A model generated the notes under the pieces. That model was not told the origin of the DNA. It was given only the letters and a program-made list of their open reading frames with translations, and did no database searches. A DNA stretch of 64,000 nucleotides from Gordionus sp. m RMFG-2023 (Eukaryota; Nematomorpha; Gordioida; Chordodea; Parachordodidae): positions 46,415,561-46,479,560 of the forward strand of contig NC_088775.1 in NCBI RefSeq assembly GCF_954871325.1. The letters run 5' to 3'. A program made the position numbers and the translations under genes. Shown piece by piece: positions 1 through 12,615 of this stretch. Within the stretch, counting starts at the first letter, position 1, and each line of letters begins with the position of its first letter.

Positions 1-424
1 ATAATAATTTCTTTGATATAAGAAATTTAAAAAAAAGTAATTGAGCAAACTATAATTTTATACATTATTCTTAAGAAATTTTAAATTAAGTTTATTTAGC
101 TAAAAATAACTTTGTCATGAACAAAGTTATCAATATTATTTTTAATTAAATCAGAGATCTGTAGAAGTCGAAATTTTAAGCCCCCAAATAGATTGAAAAA
201 AAATTCCATTTTCAAGCACGGCCGAATTTTTTGCAAAAAAAATATTTTTAGCTCAGAGTCGAGTTCCGAGCATCTTTTGATATAAATATATGTTCATCTA
301 TAAGTTTATGAAAGCACAATAAAAATCCCATAAGACTTAAGATGAAAAAATAAATATATTGATGCAGATAAATCCATAATTATTTTGATTATGCTTAAGA
401 TTTCATCTATCCCTGAGAAAAAAA
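1..424. other. AT-rich sequence with a GC-rich hAT-MITE relic
   Basis: No gene seen. At about 152-240 there is a short relic beginning CAGAGATCTGTAG with scattered GGCC words in poly-A/T, resembling the end of the GC-array hAT MITEs found elsewhere in the window. The remainder is plain AT-rich DNA. Confidence 0.3.
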
Positions 425-1321
425 TTTAATAGTCGACGATACAATATTTTAACATTCTGTAATTGAAGAATACAAATAATAATAATTTAATTATTAAACA
501 TTGTCTCAGAGATGCTAAGTGCTCAGCCAATATTTGAGATCAAAATACTTAGATTTTTCAATTTTATTCAGTATTTTAATTAACATTTGTATCACCTGAA
601 CGCTGCTTCTCTAAGTTCATGGCGCACCTCATATATTTGATTCTAATCGATTAATGCATACTATTCTCATTTTATAAAAGTCACTTCATACCCAAAATCA
701 TCAAGTTCAATATATATTTTACCTATCACACAATAATGATAACTTTATAAATTCAATTCAACCTATTAATTCTCCCATTTTTTAATCAAATAATAATAAC
801 AATTCTTTAGCAATTAAAAATTTATTTAAGAGATGTTAATAAAAATAGAGTTCAACCAATTATCAAAATATGCCAAATCTCACTTCAGAACAGATTTGGT
901 GATCCTAAATTTATCTATAATCAATAATTATTAGCCAGACCATTTAGACAACCATTGTGTAAAGGATATTTATTCAATTAATACTAACATCTTAACAATA
1001 ATATCCAAGGATTGAAAAATAATTTTCCCTATACCACCTGCATCTATAACTTTAAAGTTTATAACAAGCTCACTCTCAATTGAAACAACTAACAATACAT
1101 CATCTTTGAAAAAAAAATAGAACATTTACACTATACATAATTAATTAATCTGATCCCATCTATAACAAAACCCTTATATACCAACACTAGCAAATAACCC
1201 TACTCCAATGTTTTTGTCTTGGACTCAAATTAACAAACTTCTCAGGTATTAAACCATCTTTTCATCATAAGCATGAAAGGAATCTGCCCATCCTGTCACA
1301 AATTTATTAATATAAAAAAAG

Positions 1322-1678
1322 ATGACCATCTATATACAAACATGGCCCCCAAGTCCTCCCTGCTCAGGTTCTAGTACACTTTGTAAAAAACCAATAGAAC
1401 CCCCAATTAATACAAAATATATACATGTAAATAACGAATCACTAGGAGAATTTATCTTTATAAAAAAAATACCAACAATAAAACACATCTCATCTAGTGT
1501 TAATTACCAGATCACTGACCACCTTACTAAATTATTTGATAATATTAACAAAGATTTGTCAAATTTAAATCATAATCCCTTCACATTCCCTTTCAAATGC
1601 CTCTCAATCCCAAAAGATAACAAATCTATCTCACTACTTAACCTAATAAAAGACAGACTCAAAAATTACCTAGCCTAA
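1322..1678 (+). pseudogene. LINE copy A, N-terminal coding fragment
   Basis: A 118-codon open piece of the LINE protein between its N-terminal zinc finger and the RT domain, ending HNPFTFPFKCLSIPKDNKS and shared almost word for word with copy B. A frame change separates it from the zinc-finger start at 1273. A roughly 31-bp tandem duplication around 1646-1708 splits it from the next fragment (1699-1941). Confidence 0.6.
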
Positions 1679-2491
1679 TAAAAGACAGACTCAAAAATTT
1701 GGAAAATTTAACACAATTAGAATACATTAAAAATCCCAACAATTATAATGAAAGTTTCAGTAATACCTGCAACAAAATATCCAAAAAAATAAATCAAGGC
1801 GACATATGCGGTGCACAAAAATCAATCTCTTCACAAACAAAACTCGCCCCATTTAACAACGAGACCCTTGACAACCTAAAATCCGTTCATCCACATTCCT
1901 CTTACACTAGCTTACCAACGCTCAATATCCCCCTTTCATAATCATAAACCAAGATATTTGCGAAAATATAAGAGAATTTATTAAATTTTCAGCAGCAGGC
2001 CTGGATGGCTATAGACCATCTTACTTCCAAACATTTCTAAAATCATATATTTCCAATAATATTTTTAACTCACCTACCTTAATAATATAACTACTAAAGA
2101 TATTCCCAGATTAGCTCATCAATATATTTGATGCTAACTTGATTGCTTTCGAAAAACCTAATGGAGGCATCCGCTATCGCAATAGGTTCCCTTTTCAGAC
2201 GCCTAATAGCTAAAATTATTGAAAAAAAATAAAATCCAATACTCAGTCTCTGCTTGGCAAATACCAATTAGGATGCGGAACTAAAGGAGGCGTAGATATA
2301 GCATCTCACTGCCTACGAATCTACCTTCAACATCCACCGATAAATTTTGTTTTATGCAAAATCGATTTTAAGAATGCCTTCAATAAAATTTCACGTTCCT
2401 TGTCACTCGAATTTTTTTAAGATAATTTTCCCCAATACTCGCGCTTCGTAGACATCTGCTAAAACAATAGCACTCCCCTCATTTTTACTGG

Positions 2492-2909
2492 TAGCGTTAT
2501 ATATTCCTAAGAGGGAGTACAACAGGGCGACCCCCTCGGCCCTATTCTTTTCTGATTAGCTATCCACAATATGAAGAAGACCTAAACCTATGGTACTAGA
2601 TGATGGCACACTTTGCGGTAATTCACATTAAATAAGCAAAGTTCTTAACCACCTTGAAATAGAATGCACTAAAATAGGTTTAGAATTAAACAAAACAAAA
2701 TAGCGTTATATATTCCTAAGAGGGAGTACAACAGGGCGACCCCCTCGGCCCTATTCTTTTCTGATTAGCTATCCACAATATGAAGAAGACCTAAACCTAT
2801 GGTACTAGATGATGGCACACTTTGCGGTAATTCACATTAAATAAGCAAAGTTCTTAACCACCTTGAAATAGAATGCACTAAAATAGGTTTAGAATTAAAC
2901 AAAACAAAA
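2492..2909 (+). repeat. Perfect 209-bp tandem duplication inside the LINE RT domain
   Basis: 2492-2700 and 2701-2909 read identically base for base. Each unit spans the GVQQGDPLGP motif through the (Y/M)LDDG active-site motif. Copy B has a single copy, so this arose in copy A, recently, or is an assembly artefact. Confidence 0.95.
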
Positions 2910-3335
2910 ACAGAAATATGCTCCCTCAACCCCGAGATTCCCTTTGATTTATTTAAATATTACACTGTTATCGAAAAAGAAGATATTCAACTCTTGGGCT
3001 TCCCCATTACTTTATAATAATATATCCGAAAAAATTATAGATAAAATTTTTTCTGAGATGCAAAACTTGGAAAAGTTCGTCAACCACATTCCATCGGACA
3101 GCTTTTTTACTTACTAAAAAGTGTTTATATCTAACTAAAATCTCGCATCTCTTCCACTCATCCTCCTCATTCACCTCCTCAAAATTTTTCATTCAACACA
3201 ATATTCGCTTAAAAACCTTTATAGAAAGGATCCTCAACCTTTCAGACTTTAATTGGCACTTAGCCCAATTACCCGCTAAACTAAGTGGTATCGACTTGAT
3301 CCCCTTAGAACTACCTTCCCTATCTCTATATCATA

Positions 3336-6300
3336 TCGTCTGCTATTCTTATCCATTGCCTGCCAATTTTATTCTGAATAAATATAAAACAAACATTAAT
3401 TCTATTAATAAATAAATATCAAATAGATTTAATATAACAATAAGGAGTAAGGCTCTAGTGTCGTAAATATAGCCTTAAGCCCGTGAGGAGGCACTGGGTA
3501 CACACACCCTTTTTAAAATTGGATATTTCGATCAAATTCTTTCTGTTATCTTCTTATATGTATTATCTGTTATTCCATATAAATGGTTTTTTTTCACCGT
3601 TCTTTTATTTTTTCTTAAATACATAAAAATTAAATAAAGTTTTTTAGGTCTCTTTTGTTTGAGTTAAGCACATTAAATGTAGCACATTAAATGTAAACAT
3701 ATGATTTTGGGGTTTTTCGTATTTTTGGTCCTTAGTAAGGTGTTCAACAAATATAAGTTAGATATTTAGGACCCGGAGATCGTCCTGCATCCAGAGGTAT
3801 AATTTGAGTTTCGGGAAGTATAAGGGGGTAGGTTTTATCCCCAATTATGTAAGATAAATCTGACATAACTCCTTTTCGCAAAAACGTTCTTTTCTTCACT
3901 TTTCGCCAATTTTATTTTAATTTATAATTGTGTTTTATTTTCCATAAAAGGGGCTAATTTTTATGTTTAAGAGATATACTTTTTTTTTAAATAAAGTTGT
4001 GTCATTTATTTATATAAGTGTTTTAGTTTTCTTAAATACTCTATATTGACTCTCATAACCGATCCCATGGACTGACTGGCGAAGTGCCACCTTCTATACT
4101 ACCAGTAACTGAAGCCCCACAATTTCAGCTAATAATACTAGGTTCCCCATTTTTAAACTGGGAGTCATGATCGTGAATAATTATATTTATGCAATTCATC
4201 ATAATAAAATATAACTAATTTGTATTAACCCATTGACGCGGTATCAACCGTTAATATTTACCGATCCCAAACTAAATCTGAACCGCTAAAAATTGTCACC
4301 AAATATGAATCTCTAAAAAGGCGTTAATTTGAACCGTTCGATATTCTGTTTTCACAGATTATTATCAATTTTAATTAAATAAGTATCACACGCCATTTTT
4401 ATACATTTTTGTACATTACTACCCAACTGTCAAGTTATCGTATAGAAGTGTTCTTAACTATAAAATTCATTTTTTATCCTTATAGATATAATTTGATAGA
4501 AAACAATAATATTTGTTGGAATTGGAAATTAATTATCACATATATATTATGAAGTAGGTGTATTTTGTATGTGTAATAATAATAAAATAAACGTTAGTTG
4601 CTTTGTGTAACCATATTTTTTTTCTTCTTACATATTGAGCCATTATTTTTATCTTAACCCTAACTCATATTTTAGATCCCTGAAATAATAGCACATTTTG
4701 TTTTGGTCTCCTACATTTATATTTTTAGCGGCATTCATGGCGCTTATCATTACACGAGTTTCATTTTCTTATACTTCATAGCTCAAGGGTTAATTTTAAT
4801 CTTCATAATTTCAATAAATATATATACATAAATCCACCATAGATTTTTTAAAAAATAGGAAATTTTACGATCTATGACTGGAGTAGAATTTACTTTAAGA
4901 ATTGCTGACCCTTTCTTATTTTTGTAAATTTTATAATAAATAATTTCGTATGAATAGGTAGGTCATTTTAGTTTTTTTATATTCGTGTTAAATATATAAA
5001 TTTCTTAAGATATAGAATCAAGCCTTCTTTTTAAACAAATATCACCTCAGAGTCAGATATTATGGAATTTATAACATATCCAATTGATGAGATGAAAGTT
5101 ATTGCTGAAAAGTGTAGACGATATAATAAGAGAATTTTTTTGGTTAAAGCTTTCTAAATAATAATAGTGGTAAATAAAATTTACATGTTTTTCATAGAAT
5201 AGCAAGGCCCGGAAAGATTTTTCAGAAAGACTTCTTAATTTTTAATAAAAGTTGGCCAAGACCGGCCCATTAAAATTGTGAAAAAAAATATTTACATTTA
5301 CAATCCCCCTTGTGAAATTACGAGCCAGTCATCTGCCAGTTAAAATATTTTGCAAAAATTGCCTCAGCTCATAAAATTTTTAGTGCAGTGCACCTGGGTT
5401 TTAAGAAATTATAATATGATTATATTAATGCTTATATAAGATTATACTTCATAAAATTATCTTTTTGGGAATGGACGAGTGGTTAAGAAAGGTTTATTAA
5501 AATAACGAATTGAAATGGGGGGGGGGGGGTTGAATTGTGATAGCTGGAAACTTTGATCTCTAAAACATTCGTAGGCTACAAAAACAAAATGAGCAAAATC
5601 TGAAAGTCTGATCAGTGGTTGAAATTACACTGACTAATATTACCAATATATTTTATTGACATTTTGTTTTATATTTCAATTAACAATTTAAGAATATCTT
5701 AACATTATAGAAAAAAAGAAATATACATCTGATATAATATTTTATGTTTATATAAATTCTAAAATATTTTATTTTCTAATCTCTATAAATGAAGTTCAAT
5801 ATATAAAAATCAAAAACCTCATAACAACATTTTAAAGCTTCTATTTTATGAAGAAGAATCAGTCCAATAATTATAATATTTTTTAGCTATAAAGAATAAG
5901 GGAATAAAATATAAAATTAATCATTTTGTGGTAACTAGTAAAATTAACATTTTAATATAAAATACTTTTTTGACGATAATAATCTTGGGGAGGGGTAAGC
6001 AGAATGATAAAATATGCATGATGATAATCAAGATATTAAATGGAATTAATGGTAAAATAAAATTAAAAGATAATTATTAAGAAAAATAAAACAAAATTGA
6101 GATAAAATATTTATGTTCTATCAGTTCATTTTTATTAAAAATATATCACTTATGAAACTTAATTATATGTATTGATAAGGCTAGCATTAAATTAATTCCG
6201 TAAAAGGCTTTTTAGTTATTTTTAAATTTTAATTTTTATCTTTTAAAAAAACATGATTATTTTTAAATAAAAAAAATTGGTTTTTAACTAAAATGTAAAG

Positions 6301-6477
6301 GGAGATTGACATGGCACTAATTGTATTACTGTAAGAAGATAAAAGGTGTATTTCCTGCTCAAACTCAATTTTAAAAAATCAAACATGAGAAACATTATAG
6401 GTTAAATGTTTGCAAAACCGACTCAATAGCTGCGACCTGAATAATTAATAGTTTCATAAAATCTTGTTGCTGGCAGG
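3336..6477. other. Non-coding AT-rich stretch with repeat relics
   Basis: No gene recognised. About 3440-3520 has a GC-richer patch (CCTTAAGCCCGTGAGGAGGC), possibly a retroelement tail. 4220-4350 has repeated GAACCGC/GAACCGTT words like those of the MITE at 8.76-9.37 kb and may be a relic of it. 5200-5280 has GGCCCGG and GACCGGCCC relics. 5518-5530 is a poly-G run. Confidence 0.35.
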
Positions 6478-6850
6478 CGTAATCAAAAGGAGGGACCCCC
6501 CCCCCCTCCCCAATTGGTCTATTTTAGTAAGTATCTTTTAACTAATAAAAAATACCACTTCTTCAAATATATATAAAATATATCACTATAAACAAGAATT
6601 TGAAAGATAAATTAGTAAAAGTAAATTTTTTAAAATAATGGCTATAATTCAAAATCTATAGAAAAAACAATTTAAAAAAAGTGAAAACCTAAAATTATTT
6701 TTATAAATTCTAATATAGCCAAAGACCTAAAATAAGTGGATCTAAAGACCTCCAATAATTTACGGAGAAAAACCACACCTAATAGTGCTTTCCTTCCCCC
6801 CTTAGCAGAATTTGGATAGGACTATAGTGGATGGGAGCTTTCTTGGCTCT
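6478..6850 (+). repeat. Poly-G/C dispersed repeat, copy 1
   Basis: Starts at a poly-C tract (6497-6509). It shares with 12.26-12.61 kb the words AAATTAGTAAAAG, ATGGCTATAATTCAAAAT and AAGACCTCCAATAA in the same order and spacing, and with 62.2-62.53 kb in inverse orientation. Non-coding; ends not defined. Confidence 0.6.
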
Positions 6851-8752
6851 TACATTGGTAAAAATATTCATAAAAAAAATTTTTACAATTAAAAATAAAT
6901 ATGACAAATACAATGGCTTTTATTTAACCAGTTTAAATTCAATAGCCATAAAAACATGATAAATGAGACTTCAAAACGATATGTATATAAGGTAGTAGTA
7001 TATTTGAACTGTAGAAAATTTCTTAAATAATTGCGCGGATTGTTTAAAAATATCATATTAATACCCAAATATTATTTCATAAATATCCCCTTCCCTTTAG
7101 TTCTAGACTGATTGTATTATTTAATTATATAAATAATATACAAAATACCAAAATACTTTGTAGATTTAATTAAAAGTTTGCAGCAGGAATATTAAATATC
7201 ATAAATTATATACTTAATTCCCAGTTTCTTTTTTTTGTGATCAAATATCGATTTAAATATTAATTTTATCTTGCGAGACATGAACCCTATTGAGGCAAAA
7301 TCGGTTTTTTATGAAATATTGGACTCCTAATTATTCGACTTATTCAAAATCTGTATTTTATATTTGCCGTGAATTTTTACTAATCTTCATGCCTTCCGAG
7401 AGAAAAAAAATATTAATTGATACCATATAGCCTCAATCGAATAAGGTGAAGTGGAAGTAAATATTCTGAAGTAAAAATAAGCAAGTTTTAACATTATGAA
7501 CAAGCTATAGAACTTGGCCAAACCTATAACTCAGTCATGTAAAAGTATACAAGGATTTTACGAAAATTTAAGACTCCCATTTGAAAATAATATTTAGCAA
7601 GACAAAAACATCGGCTGTCTGCTGGTTTTGAGTATCTTGGAATTGAAATAGTGCAATCAACTCTATAACCCTAATTTGTCAGATCTGTTGATGTGCCCTT
7701 AAAATAAATGGAAATTCAGAAGTCGTCAGCTTACCAAATTATTAGTTAGTATTTAAATTATATAATTAAAATAATGGTTTTGCTTTAATGCTTCTATTTT
7801 TTTAAAAACTAGGTAATTGGAACAATGGAAACAGAGAGGAGGCAACTCAAGAAATTTCGAGTATGAAAATGCCTAATAACAATAATTTTTTTTCATTAAA
7901 TTGAAACAAGATTTTTTTTCGTTTTTCCTCCCATTGTAACCTGGAGGTTTTTGCAACATCCCAAGTTATTCGAGTACATATGCATGTTAGCGACAGTGTG
8001 TTTTTTCAGGCAATATGCTATTTTTTTAACTATAAATCATTTTTTGAGAGTTTTTTAAAATTTAAAAATCTGATTTTACCGTAAATGAATTCCAGCATGT
8101 TTAGAATACCTATCTTTTAAATTGTAAACAGTTTACGAACCTTTGAGTCATTTAAAATTTAATAAAAATATATGGAAAAATTAATATAAATTAAATTAAG
8201 TTCAAAAGTTCTTGGTAAAATAGTCTGATTTATATAGTGGGTATTCCAAACATGATGGAATAAATTTCCCGTAAAATAAGATTTTTAAATTTTAAAAAAC
8301 GCGCTAATAATGATTTAAACTTGGAAAATTAACATAATTCTGGAAAAAACACATTATATATAAACAATTGGAAATATGACCTTAAAATATAAACAATGTT
8401 TGTTTTGAAATAATAATGTTATTTAAGATATAGAAAATAAAGGGTCATTCCAATCCACAAATCGATCCTGATTATCCGCATCCCTTGGATTTCGGTATAT
8501 TTGAAGATTTGAGTCAAATTACGAAAAAGGATTTATTTTTAAGCTTGATTATATTTCGATTAAAGATTAACTCTATTTTTTAAAATATTTTTTTAATGTG
8601 AAGGTCCTAACCCCATTCTAAAGTTTAAAATTCTTGTTAAATAAAAATATTGTGTGTCCAATTTTTATAAAATTATAAGAAATATCATTACGACCAATCT
8701 ATATCTGTATAAAAAAATGGAATGCCAAATTTTAACTTTCATGGAGATTAAC
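6851..8752. other. AT-rich DNA without recognisable features
   Basis: No coding similarity or clean repeat boundary seen on either strand. Confidence 0.4.
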
Positions 8753-8760
8753 ATAAAATC

Positions 8761-9373
8761 CAGGGATCCAAACCGAACCTTAAACCTGTATTTTTTCGAA
8801 TCTGAACAGAACCTAAACCGCTAAAAAATTATAGCTGAACCTGAACCGAACCGTTAAAATGCCTGTGCACAGGTTCGAACCACAAGATTTTGTGCTTATA
8901 AAATAGAATGAAAGATTTTACTAGTATATTACTAAAATTCTGATTTATATTCGAATTGTTTTAAAATTTACTATCAATCAATTTTAATTGATAAGTGTCA
9001 GTCACAATTTTTATAAGATTAGTATATTACCATTTTAAAAAATTTTCAAGCTTATAATGCCTAGAGATAAATTGAAGCCAATATATAAATTATTTATATG
9101 TAATATATTGTGATACAACTATAAAGGGACACAATGGAGAAAATCTTGAGTGTCACTAGAAAAGAAGCCACTTTCTAAAACTCAATAACATAAAAATATC
9201 ACAAATATAACATATAATTTGAACGTAGGTTAGTAAATAAGTATTCAAACAGGTTTTCATAGGTTCAAACCAAACCGATATTTTTATTTTTAACGAATCA
9301 AACCTGAACATTAAACCGTTATTTTTATCCGAACCTGAACCTAAACCGATATTCGTTTCGGTTCGGATCCCTG
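8761..9373. mobile_element. hAT-type MITE (613 bp) with CAGGGATCC ends
   Basis: Terminal inverted repeat: left CAGGGATCCAAACCGAACC, right reverse complement CAGGGATCCGAACCGAA, 16 of the first 17 bases matching. Flanks 8753-8760 (ATAAAATC) and 9374-9381 (ATAAAAAC) form an 8-bp target duplication with one mismatch, as for hAT elements. The inner ends carry many GAACCTGAACC/AACCGAACC words. No ORF, so non-autonomous. Confidence 0.8.
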
Positions 9374-9719
9374 ATAAAAACTGTTCTTTTTTTGCAAAAA
9401 TATACTTGATTAAATTAAGGCATTTTTATGACTAAAATTAAAAACCAAAAAATACATTGACCTACGGAGCGGAGGGGGGGGCAGAAGGACAAATTTCCCC
9501 TCCCCCCAAAGCCAAAAAATGGATGCCGGATTATATTTTTCAAAAATATTATTGTTAATATTTATTCCTATCTCATATATATATATATATATTTAATTAC
9601 ATTTATTTATCACATTCATCTACTAAGTTATTTTATCAATTAATTTCGATTTCAAGTTTTCCTTGCCGTAATTTACCTATTATTTTCAAATTTTAGTGGT
9701 GTAATATTTATCTAAATTA
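9374..9719. other. AT-rich DNA with a GC-rich patch
   Basis: 9459-9520 has GGAGCGGAG followed by a poly-G run and CCCCTCCCCCC, possibly an end of another dispersed poly-G repeat. A short (AT)n run lies near 9577-9592. Confidence 0.3.
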
Positions 9720-9754
9720 GTCAAATAATAATTATCTCTGAAACTCCTTGTCCA

Positions 9755-10110
9755 ACAGGGAGAAAGAGATTGCAAGCTTGTCCAACGAGATCGAGTCTCC
9801 GCCATCAAGCAGTAACTGCTTTTATGGAGTTAGAAGAGCCGATTATTAATGCTATTACTGTAATATCACAATGGCTTGAAAGAAATATGTCCTCAGAAGC
9901 AAGAAAATTATTGGATTCAATACTTATTCCAAATTTTTTTCTCATTAGTATGTATTATTTAATTATACAACTATTTTATGTAATACTTTTCAAAAACATA
10001 ACATTGACTTGATTAAGAAGATGAGAATAGCGGAGAGCATTTTATTAGAACTCAAGGAAATTAGAGCTAATGTTGATGAAGAATTTCATATTTTTATGTT
10101 ATTGTTGAGT
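9755..10110 (+). pseudogene. hAT transposase remnant (middle part)
   Basis: Reads GRKRLQACPTRSSLRHQAVTA followed by MELEEPIINAITVISQWLE and SSEARKLLDSILIPNF. This resembles the hAT transposase segment around the (D/P)TRWNSTY...MLxRxLELKEPI motif, with the usual Trp-Asn-Ser replaced by Ser-Ser-Leu. The 80-codon open piece stops at 10012; the following bases keep transposase-like composition. No BED domain or dimerisation motif is visible nearby, so it is a fragment. Confidence 0.5.
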
Positions 10111-10138
10111 CAAAAGCAGAGCTATACGTGTTTAATAT

Positions 10139-10336
10139 TTGTCCCTCTCGACTTGTAGCAAGCTAGCTCATCGTCAAAACATTATTATAGGATCAGTAGA
10201 AGAGTATTATAAAACAAATGTCCCCTCTCCCAACCGATTTCATATGGTGATAGAAAAAAAATATAAATATTTGTTAGATTTTTATCATGAAGATGTTAAA
10301 ATATCTTATGATGCCTTACTTAATAACTATGATTAA
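10139..10336 (+). other. Small unclassified ORF, possible continuation of the hAT remnant
   Basis: 65 codons (MSLSTCSKLAHRQN...LNNYD). It lies just downstream of the hAT remnant, in a different frame, and I do not recognise a domain. Probably further transposase debris. Confidence 0.2.
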
Positions 10337-10495
10337 AAGATTAACTATGGTTGATACAGTCCTAAAAAATGCTATGGATGCTTTTTATTTCAAACACATT
10401 TTAGATTATACTCCCAATTATTAAAATGGTTATATATATATTAGCAGCTCTTTAGTAAACTAATGAGAGAACATTCACTTTTTTAAGAAGAATAA

Positions 10496-10761
10496 CAGAG
10501 CCTTGCAGAGGTACCATTTGCAGGACACGGCCCAGATTTTTTTTAAAAATATTTTCCGGCTAGGGTTTTTTTAAAAAATAAATTATATTTATTTTTGATT
10601 TTTATAGCTAATAATGGCGATTTCAAATATTTGGTTTTAAATAATACAGCTCAGCCCGGATATTTTTTCTAAGAAAATTTTCAGGCCCAGCCCGGGTGTT
10701 TTTTTTAAAAAAAATTAAATAAAATACGGCTCGGCTCGGGGGCCGGGCCTGCAAGTCTGTG
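10496..10761. mobile_element. Degraded GC-array hAT MITE (266 bp)
   Basis: Ends CAGAGCCTTGCAG and, inverted, CACAGACTTGCAG, matching the family seen at 48.03-49.56 kb. The interior has repeated CGGCCC, GGCCCAGCCCGGG and CGGCTCGGCTCGGG words separated by poly-T/A. No convincing target duplication remains. Confidence 0.65.
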
Positions 10762-12261
10762 AAAAACATACCTATGAAATACAACATCTGAAAGTAGATT
10801 GAATGATTTGGATCTTTTGAATATTCATAGGCATTTAACGCCAAGCAAAGATAATTGAAAAATTAGCTCAAAACATACAAACAATTATTCATAAGAAACT
10901 TTTTGTGTATTATTTTATATTTCCAACATTTAAATTTTTAATACTTTATATATTTTAAAAGCTCAAAAAAAATCAAATTTCAATTTTGGGTCATTTAAGT
11001 GATTCATATCGTGGGTTATATTCACTTTATATTTTATTATTCACATTTATTTTATAGTTTTTCAATGCCGGTTTATATATATAATTTTTTTAATTCACAT
11101 TAGTTTAAAATTGTGTATTAGAAAAGTTATTAGTCCTAATAAATTTATGCTTAGTATTTATTAACAATAATATTTCTTAAAAAATTTTATTATCCCCCCC
11201 CCCCCAGACCAAATTCCTGCGTACGCGCCTAAAAAAATATATTTGTTTAAATGGAAACTGGGTAAAATCTTATATTTATTTTAAAAAAAATTAAACTTAA
11301 GTTTATTATTCAGATTATATTTCATTTAAAAAAATGTTATGTATCAACCAGCTTAATATATGTTAAAACAAAACAATTATATGATATGCAAAGCAATGTA
11401 TCAACCAGCTTGATAGTTGTTATAAACAAAACAAGATTATATGATATGCAAGGCAAAGCAAATAAATGCAATGTAAAATAGACTATTTTTATATATATCA
11501 AATATATGGTCGACTGAGGATTGTAATGTTCCATATCCATTTTTTCTAACATCGTGGAAAAATTTTAGCATTACTTTTAAATCTTTAGCTTTTCCTTTTT
11601 TTATTAAACAATTTTCTTGGATTATTAGTTAATATATTTTGACATGAGGCCGCCTATAAAAATCAAATGAATTTATTTTTGAATTCAGATTTCATGTTAC
11701 AATATCGTAACACCGGGATCTCACCTGAGAATTATTTCTAAAATTTTTACCATATATATAATTTTTACAATTTTTAATATAATAGATTATATAAAATAGA
11801 AATCACATAAATAATTAAAGAATATATTAAATTTATATATATCCAAAATAGCATTGAAGAATTCTTAGTAATATAGTTGGAGAATAAGGATTATCAAACA
11901 GAATCAATTTACTTAGAGCGATCTGGTGATAGAAACCATGATGAGGATGGGGAAGATGAATAAAAAAATTAAATGATATATAATCTTAGTGGTAGGCAAT
12001 TATAATCTAGGGTCTATATATGGAGCTATTGAACGAGATGGAGGTTATATTGTTGAAATAGATTATATCATCCAAAGCAAAGCAATATAATAACAACTAA
12101 ATATAAACTGTAATACAAATTTAACATAATATCTTCAATTTTCTGTTTCTTAAGAGACAATTACTAATTTATCTTATCATGTAAAATATATAGAAAATTT
12201 TTTATCATAAATTTGCAGTATATTTTAAAATATGAAAATCAGCGTTCAGAAGGGGGTGTCT
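10762..12261. other. AT-rich DNA with a small tandem repeat
   Basis: At 11340-11455 a motif of about 65 bp (TATCAACCAGCTT...ATATGATATGCAA) occurs twice in imperfect tandem. Poly-C at 11194-11206 is followed by GCGTACGCGCC, typical of poly-G repeat ends here. No gene recognised. Confidence 0.35.
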
Positions 12262-12615
12262 AAAACATAAGCGTAGCTGGTAGGGGGGGGGGGTTGAAAT
12301 TCTCCATTCAGATATTTGCCTGTTCATATAAATATCATCTGTTAATAAATATTTCCCCACTATATTACCCCCTACCCTGCTCTCCCCAAAAAATGTATAC
12401 GATATATTCTATAAACAATTTAAAGGAAAAATTAGTAAAAGATAATCATTATTTAAAATAACGACTATAATTCAAAATTTTTACAAAAAAAATTTTTATA
12501 AAAAAAATGAAGGTTTTTTAATAAAAATCTAACATAGCTGTAGGCCTAAAGACCTCCAATAAAGTTTATGGGGTAAATCCCACCTTATAGTGCCCATAGC
12601 TAAATCCTGGCTATG
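12262..12615 (+). repeat. Poly-G/C dispersed repeat, copy 2
   Basis: Begins GCGTAGCTGG plus poly-G (12283-12291). It shares ordered blocks with copy 1 at 6.48 kb (AAATTAGTAAAAG, ACTATAATTCAAAAT, AAGACCTCCAATAA). Non-coding. Confidence 0.6.

Larger units (their letters stand above)
425..3335 (+). mobile_element. LINE copy A: non-LTR retrotransposon, degraded, lacking its 3' part
   Basis: Closely similar over about 2.9 kb to copy B at 14.27-17.56 kb. The coding part starts near 1273 (MKGICPSCHKFINIKKDD, a CxxC zinc-finger start). RT-domain pieces follow: AAGLDGYRPSYFQTFLK near 1.99 kb, GCGTKGGVDIASHCL near 2.27 kb, CKIDFKNAFN near 2.36 kb and EGVQQGDPLGPILF near 2.51 kb. Numerous stops and frameshifts and a 209-bp internal tandem duplication show it is dead. 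Similarity to copy B ends near 3.34 kb, before the C-terminal zinc-finger/endonuclease region. That is odd, since LINEs usually lose the 5' end. Confidence 0.85.

Noticed and set aside
10623-10844. 73-codon minus-strand ORF
   Set aside because: Translation of the GC-rich array of a MITE.
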